A stretch of 10,566 nt of DNA, from contig DIHJ01000058.1 of assembly GCA_002420105.1 (NCBI GenBank), positions 37,727 through 48,292 on the forward strand, in the 5' to 3' direction. Shown one piece after another: positions 6,101-10,566 of this stretch. The DNA comes from Nitrospira sp. UBA5699 (GTDB taxonomy: Bacteria; Nitrospirota; Nitrospiria; Nitrospirales; Nitrospiraceae). The notes under the pieces were generated by a model, which worked only from the letters and a program-made list of their open reading frames with translations, was not told the DNA's origin and made no database searches. The position numbers and the translations under genes are program-made. Positions within the stretch are counted from its first letter, which is position 1; each line of letters begins with the position of its first letter.

Positions 6101-6809
6101 GTTGCGGGCGAGAGGCGTCTACGGATTCTTCGCCGCCGCGTCGGTGGGGGACGACATCGAACTCTACACGGACGGCTCGCGCGCCGCCGTGCTGACGACG
6201 ATCCACACGCTGCGGCAGCAGTCGGAAAAACCGGATGGCCAGCCGAACCTGGCGCTGGCCGACTATGTCGCGCCCAAAGGATCGGGCCGCCGGGATCATC
6301 TCGGGGCGTTTGCGGTGACGGCGGGAATCGGGCTCGACGAGCTGTGCCGGCAGTTCGACCGGGACCATGACGACTACAACTCGATCATGGCCAAAGCGTT
6401 GGCCGATCGTCTGGCCGAAGCCTTCGCCGAGTATCTCCACAAACGGGTGAGGGAGGACTGGGGCTACGGTAGGCAGGAGCAGTTGACCAACGACGATCTG
6501 ATCCGGGAGAAATACCGGGGGATCCGTCCCGCGCCGGGATATCCGGCCTGTCCGGATCACACCGAGAAACGGATCCTCTTCGACCTCTTGGACGCGGAAC
6601 GGACCGCTTCGATCGCGCTCACGGAAAGCTTCGCGATGCTGCCGGCCGCGGCCGTCAGCGGATTCTATTTCGCGCATCCGGAGGCGAAGTATTTCGCCGT
6701 GGGAAAGATCGGGAAGGATCAGGCCGAGGACTATGCCCGCCGAAAAGGTTTGCCGCTCGCGGTGATCGAGCGCTGGCTGGCTCCGAATCTGAACTACGAG
6801 CCTGGCTGA
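3129..6809 (+). CDS. metH: Cobalamin-dependent methionine synthase MetH (1226 aa)
   Basis: Transfers a methyl group from methyl-tetrahydrofolate via cobalamin to homocysteine, making methionine in the cytoplasm. All modules are present. Homocysteine domain (about 1-330): LDGAMGTMIQ and zinc ligands Cys244 (GMNCALGP), Cys309 and Cys310 (GGCCGTTP). Pterin domain (about 354-615): NIGERTN, DVNMDEG, VDSSKW and FDPNVLT. Cobalamin cap (about 650-740) and cobalamin-binding domain: GDVHDIGKN with axial His758 and Asp756, and Ser809 in the loop LSGLITPS. C-terminal activation domain (about 890-1226): Arg1133 and PGYPACPDH for S-adenosylmethionine-dependent reactivation. Numbering is within one residue of the 1227-residue E. 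coli enzyme, so this is a full-length classical MetH. Start: GTG 3129 with GGGAGGG at 3113-3119, 9 bases upstream. Single-gene unit; an electron donor (flavodoxin or ferredoxin) is not in the window. Confidence 0.98.
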   Translation: MTALERLLKDRIVILDGAMGTMIQRCKLDEAAFRGERFREWTKDLKGHNDLLNLTQPAVIEDIHRQYLEAGADIVETNTFNSQAISLADYHMEKLGYELSKAGAECAKRAVDKVQKAQPARRCFVAGAIGPTTKTSSISTDVNNPAARGTTYDELVAAYSEQVRGLLDGGADVLLVETIFDTLNAKAAFFAILEGFDRGWRRVPVMASVTFIQAGSNRGVTGQTVEAFWNSISHVPLLSVGMNCALGPKEMRPLIEELSRIAPVYVSAHPNAGLPNPLLPTGFPETPDTLAPQLREWAQNGWLNIVGGCCGTTPEHIKLIAEAVRGAKPRPIPAIEPYTRLSGLEALTVRPDSNFVNIGERTNVTGSPAFAKLVLAGDYEAALAVARQQVEGGAQIIDVNMDEGMLDSKAAMEKFLRLVASEPDICKVPIMVDSSKWEVLETGLKNIQGKAVVNSISLKEGEAKFVEQATLIRRYGAAVVVMAFDEQGQADTLERKQEICARSYKLLTERVGFPPQDIIFDPNVLTVATGIEEHNGYAVNFIEATRWIKRHLPGAKVSGGISNVSFSFRGNNVVREAMHAAFLYHAVKAGLDMGIVNAGQLAVYEEVPNDLLELVEDVLLNRRPDATERLVAFAETVKQKGKAAVKDDEWRRGTVEERLSHALVKGITDYIDQDTEEARQKYPKPLSVIEGPLMAGMNVVGDLFGSGKMFLPQVVKSARVMKKAVAYLMPFMEEEKKRLGGYQSQGKVLLATVKGDVHDIGKNIVGVVLGCNNYEVLDLGVMVPCEKILATAKDQRVDIIGLSGLITPSLDEMVHVAKEMTREGFDVPLLIGGATTSKAHTAVKIAPSYAPGVIHVLDASRAVGVVGNLVSRGQKAGYVQQVREDYERVRQAHRDRGPKPVLPLETARARRLAGDWATVDIPEPAFLGVRVIGDQPLSELVPYIDWSPFFHTWELNGRYPSIFEHATIGARAKELFEDAQRLLARIVTERLLRARGVYGFFAAASVGDDIELYTDGSRAAVLTTIHTLRQQSEKPDGQPNLALADYVAPKGSGRRDHLGAFAVTAGIGLDELCRQFDRDHDDYNSIMAKALADRLAEAFAEYLHKRVREDWGYGRQEQLTNDDLIREKYRGIRPAPGYPACPDHTEKRILFDLLDAERTASIALTESFAMLPAAAVSGFYFAHPEAKYFAVGKIGKDQAEDYARRKGLPLAVIERWLAPNLNYEPG
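6640..6660 (+). repeat. 21-base direct repeat, copy 1 (in metH 3' end)
   Basis: The 21 bases here, with GGCCGCGGCC at their core, recur exactly at 6867-6887. This copy encodes LPAAAVS in metH. Probably a chance product of alanine-rich GC-heavy codons, but it is exact and close by. Confidence 0.6.
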
Positions 6810-6832
6810 TCCGTCACAGCGCGCGGATTCAG
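6806..6832. terminator. Hairpin containing both stop codons of convergent genes
   Basis: CTGATCCG (6806-6813) pairs with CGGAT-T-CAG (6824-6832): eight base pairs with one bulged T. The TGA of metH (6807-6809) and the TGA of the facing gene (6829-6831 read on minus) both sit in the stem. The loop (6814-6823) is itself GC-rich. No T-run follows on either side, so termination strength is uncertain. Confidence 0.45.
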
Positions 6833-7338
6833 GACACTTCGGCCAGCAGCGGCTGGCGGATCGGTTTGCCGGCCGCGGCCGTCAGCGCCGATTTGACCAG
6901 CCGATAGCGCTCTTCCGCCCACCGATTGAACGCCTCGGAATCCTGGAAGACCAAGTCCCATGCCTTGGCGGCGTCGAGCATCAACAATTGGTGCGGGAGA
7001 CCGTGTCCGGGAAAATACACGACCAGCACGGCCGACTTTCCGGTGAGGCTGATGTCGGTGAAGACGTGCAGCATGGCGCCGGCCGGCAGCGTGACCTCGC
7101 GCGAGGCGGCTTCCACCAGCGGCTGGTACATGCGATGGAGGAACTGCGCGGTGACTTCATGCGCATTGCTCGTCCCGAGGAGTCTCGGGTTGGGCGCTTC
7201 GCCGAAGAGATTCTCGGTCAGATAGGTCGCGGCTTCCCAGGTCGGCATCACGCCGGACGTGACAAGGGCTTCGCACAGGTATGCGATCCAGTTTCTCGTG
7301 ACTCCGGGCTTTCTCGCGGACGCAGTCTTCTTCGCCAT
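6829..7338 (-). CDS. Hypothetical soluble protein (169 aa)
   Basis: I do not recognise this family. The product has a basic, disordered-looking N-terminus (MAKKTASARKPGVTR), then a probable helical region (NWIAYLCEALVTSG, WEAATYLTENLFG), then a likely beta core (REVTLPAGAMLHVFTDI, KSAVLVVYFPGHG). It ends with helices (LMLDAAKAWDLVF, FNRWAEERYRLVKSAL) and a short tail. No signal peptide or membrane segment is seen, so it should be cytoplasmic. Start: ATG 7336-7338 with AAGGA 9 bases upstream. The frame extends to a GTG at 7398, but that start has no ribosome site. It stands alone with a near-consensus promoter and a leader of about 75 bases, suggesting solid expression. It converges with metH; the hairpin at 6806-6832 separates them. 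Confidence 0.75.
   Translation of the reverse strand: MAKKTASARKPGVTRNWIAYLCEALVTSGVMPTWEAATYLTENLFGEAPNPRLLGTSNAHEVTAQFLHRMYQPLVEAASREVTLPAGAMLHVFTDISLTGKSAVLVVYFPGHGLPHQLLMLDAAKAWDLVFQDSEAFNRWAEERYRLVKSALTAAAGKPIRQPLLAEVS
6867..6887 (+). repeat. 21-base direct repeat, copy 2 (antisense within the 6829-7338 gene)
   Basis: Exact second copy of the 21 bases at 6640-6660, 227 bases downstream. Read on minus it encodes part of LTAAAGK in the hypothetical protein, so the shared sequence is not a shared protein motif. Confidence 0.6.
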
Positions 7339-7419
7339 GATCGGCTGTCCTTTCGATGCCACCGCCGGGTGTTGGTGCAAAGCCTGCAGGCGGGTCACAC
7401 GACCGTACCGAATAATTGC

Positions 7420-7447
7420 AGTATAGCGGTGAGCGGAGAACTGTCAA
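7420..7447 (-). promoter_or_regulatory. Near-consensus sigma70 promoter for the 6829-7338 gene
   Basis: A perfect TTGACA (plus 7442-7447) and TATACT (plus 7420-7425) are 16 bases apart on the minus strand. The predicted start is near 7413, so the untranslated leader is about 75 bases, long enough for some structure but with no riboswitch that I recognise. Confidence 0.75.
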
Positions 7448-7544
7448 CGAAATGAACTAATCGAGCGCGATCGGGCTGCGGAAGATTCAGCGGCGGAGGT
7501 CGCGAGCCGGCGTCCGGGTTCTCTGGCGGGATGAGGCCGGTCCG

Positions 7545-7571
7545 CGTGACGTCGCCGGGCGATGCGTCACG
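7545..7571 (-). terminator. Strong hairpin just after the response regulator gene
   Basis: CGTGACG (7545-7551) pairs with CGTCACG (7565-7571). Inside, TCGCC (7552-7556) pairs with GGCGA (7558-7562), with a two-base bulge and a tiny loop that will open in practice. On minus it begins 5 bases after the TAG at 7577-7579. There is no T-run after it, so it may act as an RNA-end protecting stem or a U-less terminator. Confidence 0.5.
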
Positions 7572-7576
7572 GCCCG

Positions 7577-8719
7577 CTAGGATTCGCGCGAGAGCCCGTT
7601 GGACGGGCGGTCGGCATAGGCTTCATGAATGCGTTTGATGTCCCCGAGCGAGGCCAGAAACACGTCGAGCAGTTCGGGGTCGAAGTGTTCGCCGCGATGC
7701 TTGCTCATCAGATCGACGGCATGGTCGAACGCGAACGCGGGCTTATAGACACGCGCCGTCGTCAGGGCGTCGAAGGCGTCCGCAATCGAGGCGATGCGTC
7801 CCTCGATGGGGATGGCTTCGCCTTTCAGCTTCCGAGGATACCCGCTGCCGTCCCATCGTTCGTGATGCGTCAGCGCGATCGTGGCGGCCACGTTCAGAAT
7901 CTCGGCGTCGGATCCGGCCAGAATGCGATAGCCGATCTCCGCGTGTTGCGCAATGACGTTGAACTCATCCTGCGTGAATTTGCCCGGCTTGAGCAGGACG
8001 TGATCGGGCGTGCCGATTTTGCCGATGTCGTGCATGGGACTGGCGGTCCGGATCAGATCACAGCGTTCGTTGGAGAGGCCGTAGCGGCGGGCCAGCAGTT
8101 CGCAATAGTGGCTCATGCGCTGGATGTGCTGGGCCGTCGCGCTGTCCCGGAACTCCGCGGCGATGGCCAGGCGTTGGATGGTTTCTTCCCGGGAGAGGCG
8201 CAATTCCTTCTCGCTGCGCTCGAGCCACTCCAGGGCCTGCTGTAACGCCATGGTCCTGGTCCTTACGACATCCTCCAGATTCTCACGGTGGAGGCGGCTC
8301 TCCATTTCCAGGCGGCGGCGACGCAGCGCGTTGGCGACGTTGATGAGGACCTCGTTGGATTCGAACGGCTTGATGACGTACCCGAACGCCCCCATGTCCA
8401 GCGCCGCGTTGGCCAGGACGGAGCTGTCGAGCCCGGTGACCATGATCGCGGCCGTATGGGGATGCTGGTTGAGAATGGCGCGCACGAGGTCCATGCCGGA
8501 TTCGCCGGGCATGTTCACATCGCACAGGACCAGCGCAAAGGAGGTTTCTTCGAGCCGGGTACGGGCTTCCTTGGCATCCGCGGCCAGCACGGTTTCGTAG
8601 CCGTGGGATTGCAGCATGTACCCGAGCAGGCGACGAATCGGTTCCTCGTCGTCGATGACCAAAACCCGCTTGAGATCGAGAAGGGCCTGTTGATTGGTCC
8701 GGTCGAGAAGCAGCGTCAT
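7577..8719 (-). CDS. Response regulator with HD-GYP output domain (380 aa)
   Basis: Receiver domain at about 17-132: acidic pair Asp23/Asp24, phospho-acceptor Asp67 (LCDVNMPG), Thr95 (VTG) and Lys117 (IKPF). A charged, probably coiled-coil helix (about 133-182) links it to an HD-GYP phosphodiesterase domain (about 183-350). That domain has Glu189, His198, HDIGK (230-234), His259, THHERWDGSGYP (284-295) and ADAFDALT (313-320). Known HD-GYP enzymes hydrolyse cyclic di-GMP to pGpG or GMP using a two- or three-metal centre. All the motifs I can check are intact, so an active enzyme is likely, switched by a histidine kinase that is not in the window. The architecture matches RpfG-type regulators. 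Start: ATG 8717-8719 with only a weak GAAAGAG ribosome site. A sigma54-type promoter lies upstream. Cytoplasmic. Confidence 0.93.
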   Translation of the reverse strand: MTLLLDRTNQQALLDLKRVLVIDDEEPIRRLLGYMLQSHGYETVLAADAKEARTRLEETSFALVLCDVNMPGESGMDLVRAILNQHPHTAAIMVTGLDSSVLANAALDMGAFGYVIKPFESNEVLINVANALRRRRLEMESRLHRENLEDVVRTRTMALQQALEWLERSEKELRLSREETIQRLAIAAEFRDSATAQHIQRMSHYCELLARRYGLSNERCDLIRTASPMHDIGKIGTPDHVLLKPGKFTQDEFNVIAQHAEIGYRILAGSDAEILNVAATIALTHHERWDGSGYPRKLKGEAIPIEGRIASIADAFDALTTARVYKPAFAFDHAVDLMSKHRGEHFDPELLDVFLASLGDIKRIHEAYADRPSNGLSRES

Positions 8720-8793
8720 GTTGGAGTGACTCTTTCGGCTCGAAGGTGTTAGGCGCGATCCGCTGACTGTGTCTGATGAACTGTAGAATGGGG

Positions 8794-8809
8794 TGCACCT
8801 TTTGTGCCA
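8794..8809 (-). promoter_or_regulatory. Sigma54 (-24/-12) promoter for the HD-GYP response regulator
   Basis: On minus the 16 bases read TGGCAC-AAAAGG-TGCA. The consensus is TGGCAC-N5-TTGCA/T, so the -24 box is perfect. The -12 box keeps the essential GC with the required 10 bases between GG and GC, missing one T. Transcription would start near 8783, about 64 bases before the ATG at 8719. Sigma54 promoters need an enhancer-binding activator; none is encoded here. Confidence 0.6.
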
Positions 8810-9043
8810 CTAATTTATGAATTCATGCCGGTTTGGAGTCGCCACGCAGATGGAAGGATGCCCGGTCCTGGTATGGCGAAATCATTCACTCGGAGAAAGG
8901 GTTGGCGGAGTCGCTCGACCGGGCTGGTTTCGCCGGGCATCCGTTCATGATTTCCCGAGTGATGGCCTGGGCGTACAGAAATCGTCCGGGCGACACGCCT
9001 TTGTACAGCGAACGCCGTAGCGGCCTCGCGCCGGCCCGTTTCA

Positions 9044-9072
9044 TTGCGCTTTGGGGAGGCCTTCACTATAAT
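9044..9072 (+). promoter_or_regulatory. Strong sigma70 promoter for rph-rdgB
   Basis: TTGCGC (9044-9049) and a perfect TATAAT (9067-9072) are exactly 17 bases apart. Transcription should begin near 9079, and AGGAG at 9089-9093 sits 6 bases before the rph ATG. No riboswitch fits in the roughly 20-base leader. Confidence 0.75.
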
Positions 9073-9099
9073 GCGCCGATTAACCGATAGGAGAATTTC

Positions 9100-9843
9100 A
9101 TGAGTGCTGGAGCCGGCTTGCTGCGAATGGACGGACGGCGGAAGGATCAACTCCGCCCCGTCAAAGTCACCAGGAATTTCATTAAACACGCGGAAGGGTC
9201 CGTGCTTATCGAAATGGGCGACACCAAGGTGATATGCACCGCGTCGGTGGAGGAAAAAGTCCCTCCGTTTTTGAAGGGGAAAGGGAGCGGATGGGTCACG
9301 GCGGAGTATTCGATGCTTCCCCGTTCCACTCACGAGCGATCGCCCCGGGAAGCGGTCAAAGGCAAGCAGGGCGGACGGACATTGGAGATACAGCGTCTGG
9401 TCGGCCGGGCACTGCGGGCTGTGACGGACCTGTCTCAACTGGGCGAGCGGTCGATCTGGATCGATTGCGACGTGATTCAGGCCGACGGCGGCACGCGCAC
9501 GGCCTCGATCACCGGATCGTTCATCGCGTTGGCGGATGCCATGACCGTGTTAAAAACCCGCGGGTTGCTCAAGAAGCGGCCCCTGACCGATTATCTGGCC
9601 GCGATCAGTGTCGGAAAGGTCGGCGGCGAGATTCTCGTCGATCTGGCGTACAACGAAGATTCGATGGCCGATGTGGACATGAATCTCGTGATGACCGGGA
9701 AAGGGCAGTTCGTGGAAGTCCAGGGAACGGCCGAGCGGACGCCCTTCGCGAAGCAGGACATGGACGGCTTTCTTGCGCAGGGATGGAGCGCCATTCAGAC
9801 ATTGACGGCCCTGCAAAAGGATCTGATCGGGGCTCTGGATTAG
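9100..9843 (+). CDS. rph: Ribonuclease PH (247 aa)
   Basis: Phosphate-dependent 3'-5' exoribonuclease that trims the 3' ends of tRNA precursors and other RNAs, releasing nucleoside diphosphates; it acts as a cytoplasmic hexamer. Diagnostic stretches are all present: MDGRRKDQLRPV (10-21), KHAEGSVLIEMGDTKVICTAS (29-49), the substrate-binding loop VTAEYSMLPRSTHERSPREA (66-85), GGRTLEIQRLVGRALR (91-106, Arg93), the phosphate site DGGTRTASITG (129-139, Thr132/Arg133), and the metal-binding acidic pair Asp181 and Asp187. The protein is about 9 residues longer than E. coli RNase PH because of an N-terminal MSAGAGLLR extension. The ATG at 9100 is supported by AGGAG 6 bases upstream. First gene of a two-gene unit with rdgB, a common pairing. 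The C-terminus is intact, unlike the frameshifted rph of E. coli K-12. Confidence 0.97.
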   Translation: MSAGAGLLRMDGRRKDQLRPVKVTRNFIKHAEGSVLIEMGDTKVICTASVEEKVPPFLKGKGSGWVTAEYSMLPRSTHERSPREAVKGKQGGRTLEIQRLVGRALRAVTDLSQLGERSIWIDCDVIQADGGTRTASITGSFIALADAMTVLKTRGLLKKRPLTDYLAAISVGKVGGEILVDLAYNEDSMADVDMNLVMTGKGQFVEVQGTAERTPFAKQDMDGFLAQGWSAIQTLTALQKDLIGALD

Positions 9844-9855
9844 CGCATCCCCCCC

Positions 9856-10473
9856 ATGCGTTACGAATTGGTGTTGGCCACCCGCAATAGGCACAAAGGC
9901 GAAGAACTCTCTGCGCTGCTCGGAGACCTGGATGTTCGGATCCGAACCCTCGCGGAATTTCCGGATGCGCCTGAGGTGGTGGAGGACGGCGCGACCTGCG
10001 AAGCGAATGCGGTGAAGAAGGCCGTCACGATCGCGAGGGCGACCGGGTTGCCCGCCGTGGCCGATGATACGGGGCTGGAAGTGGATGCATTGGGCGGGCG
10101 GCCTGGCGTATTCGCGGCGCGCTATGCGGGCGAAGGCGCCACCTACGAGGACAACTGTCGGAAATTGCTCCAGGAGATGAAAGGCGTTCCCTGCGAACGG
10201 CGAACCGCCCGCTTTATTACGGTCGCCGCGCTCGCCCATCCCAACGGCAGGGTGGACGTGGCTCAGGGAACCTTGGAAGGCGTCATCGCCGAGGAGTCAT
10301 CCGGGACCTCGGGGTTCGGATATGATCCCGTGTTTTTCGTGCCGGCGATCGGCAAAACCCTCGCGCAGCTGTCGGCGGAGGAGAAGAACCGGATCAGCCA
10401 CCGGGCCAAGGCCTTTGCCCGGATGCGGGAAATTCTCTCCGCCTCAATGGAAAAGGTTAAACAGGGATTGTGA
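9856..10473 (+). CDS. rdgB: RdgB/HAM1-family dITP/XTP pyrophosphatase (205 aa)
   Basis: Hydrolyses non-canonical purine triphosphates (dITP, ITP, XTP) to monophosphate and pyrophosphate, keeping deaminated bases out of DNA and RNA; cytoplasmic dimer. Family signatures are intact: LATRNRHKGEE (7-17; Thr9, Asn11, Lys14), EDGATCEANAVKKA (43-56), ADDTGLEVDALGG (69-81, Asp71 as likely general base), GFGYDPVF (153-160, base recognition) and SHRAKA (181-186). Length is typical (E. coli 197). The start at ATG 9856 agrees with the conserved N-terminal strand. It lies 12 bases after the rph stop, and those bases are C-rich with no Shine-Dalgarno, so translation probably depends on coupling to rph. The C-terminus has a short basic extension (SMEKVKQGL). 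No terminator hairpin with T-run follows; a tRNA gene does. Confidence 0.97.
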   Translation: MRYELVLATRNRHKGEELSALLGDLDVRIRTLAEFPDAPEVVEDGATCEANAVKKAVTIARATGLPAVADDTGLEVDALGGRPGVFAARYAGEGATYEDNCRKLLQEMKGVPCERRTARFITVAALAHPNGRVDVAQGTLEGVIAEESSGTSGFGYDPVFFVPAIGKTLAQLSAEEKNRISHRAKAFARMREILSASMEKVKQGL

Positions 10474-10503
10474 AAATCCGGAGCAGGAACGCGAGCCGTC
10501 ATT

Positions 10504-10509
10504 TATAAT
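10504..10509 (+). promoter_or_regulatory. Perfect -10 box ahead of the tRNA
   Basis: TATAAT lies 37 bases before the tRNA 5' end; transcription would start near 10516. I see no good -35 at the right distance (10480-10487 reads GGAGCAGG), so the tRNA may also be read through from rdgB. The leader holds a small ACCGG/CCGGT hairpin (10519-10523 with 10532-10536). Confidence 0.35.
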
Positions 10510-10546
10510 GAAATGGTAACCGGCCCACCCTCCGGTAGGAACCGGT

Positions 10547-10566
10547 CGGGGCGTAGCGCAGCCCGG
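10547..10566 (+). tRNA. tRNA-Pro, 5' end only
   Basis: The last 20 bases fit the start of a tRNA. The acceptor strand CGGGGCG (10547-10553) is followed by T8 and A9, the D-stem GCGC (10556-10559), A14 and the beginning of the D-loop (GCCCGG). A C at position 1 with GTAGCGCAGCCCGG is typical of bacterial proline tRNAs. The anticodon lies beyond the window, so identity rests on the 5' end alone. Confidence 0.75.

Larger units (their letters stand above)
8720..9099. other. 380-base regulatory gap between divergent units
   Basis: This is the longest stretch without a confident gene. It holds the sigma54-type promoter for the response regulator (8794-8809, minus), a 10-base perfect palindrome ATGAATTCAT (8817-8826), and the strong promoter and ribosome site of rph (9044-9093). 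A plus-strand frame (TTG 8833 to TAG 9090, 85 codons, containing SLDRAGFAGHPFMISRVMAW) has coding-like G/C third positions in its middle. However, it lacks a ribosome site and overlaps the rph promoter. I do not call it a gene; it may be a relic. Confidence 0.5.

Noticed and set aside
5706..6677. A 323-codon antisense frame in the metH 3' half
   Set aside because: Same antisense artefact; no ribosome site or recognisable domain.
7562..8245. A 227-codon plus frame opposite the HD-GYP gene
   Set aside because: The minus strand encodes intact REC and HD-GYP motifs; the plus frame is a shadow.
8815..9438. A 207-codon minus frame over the 5' half of rph
   Set aside because: Antisense to conserved rph coding sequence and to its promoter; no family resemblance.
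9550..10239. A 229-codon minus frame spanning rph and rdgB
   Set aside because: Antisense to two certain genes.
1..10566. CRISPR arrays, insertion sequences, phage or defence genes
   Set aside because: No regularly spaced repeats, transposase or integrase motifs, or terminal inverted repeats were seen. The tRNA at the right edge could be an attachment site, but nothing in the window indicates integration.

Overview
This window looks like ordinary chromosomal housekeeping sequence from a GC-rich (about 60 percent by eye) Gram-negative-type bacterium. I think a Nitrospira-like member of Nitrospirota is the best guess. That rests on gene style and gene mix: full-length cobalamin-dependent methionine synthase, a CADD/PqqC-like protein, a DUF4124-like membrane protein, a response regulator with an HD-GYP domain, and rph-rdgB next to a tRNA-Pro. 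A deltaproteobacterial-type genome cannot be excluded without a search.

Layout. Bases 1-368 (minus) hold the N-terminal 122 residues of a heme-oxygenase-fold TenA/PqqC/CADD-like protein that runs off the left edge. Divergent from it, on plus, are an unrecognised 94-residue protein (423-707) and a DUF2007-like protein (802-1038). They are bridged by a possible 32-codon ORF whose ends overlap both neighbours. A small membrane-anchored protein with a BamE/SmpA-like motif (1046-1492, minus) converges on them. A DUF4124-like membrane protein (1601-2161, plus) leaves from a shared divergent promoter region. It converges with an exported protein of unknown function (2192-2983, minus), which carries a second BamE-like motif. 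metH (3129-6809, plus) fills the centre with all four functional modules and all the key residues I could check. An unrecognised 169-residue protein (6829-7338, minus) converges on metH. Next come a REC-HD-GYP response regulator (7577-8719, minus), a 380-base regulatory gap, the rph-rdgB pair (9100-10473, plus) and the first 20 bases of a tRNA-Pro.

The control sequences are unusually readable. I see sigma70-type promoters in front of most transcription units: TTGACA-17-TACGAT, TTGACA-16-TATACT, TTGCGC-17-TATAAT and others. Several of them settle the start codon. The divergent promoters at 1507-1593 place predicted transcription starts almost on the ATGs, which lack Shine-Dalgarno sequences, so both mRNAs may be leaderless or nearly so. 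One of these promoters has a perfect 13-base dyad inside its spacer. The response regulator has a good sigma54 (-24/-12) match instead of a clear sigma70 promoter. Convergent gene ends are closed by GC-rich hairpins without U-tracts.

Working together: MetH makes methionine from homocysteine using methyl-tetrahydrofolate and cobalamin. The CADD-like protein could supply the para-aminobenzoate part of folate by the alternative route, but that link is inference. rph and rdgB form a conserved RNA-processing and nucleotide-sanitising pair. I found no mobile element, CRISPR array, phage gene or defence system, and no clear sign of a wholly new system. The best leads are the sigma54 promoter, the dyad-in-spacer promoter with its leaderless partner, and the uncharacterised exported proteins.
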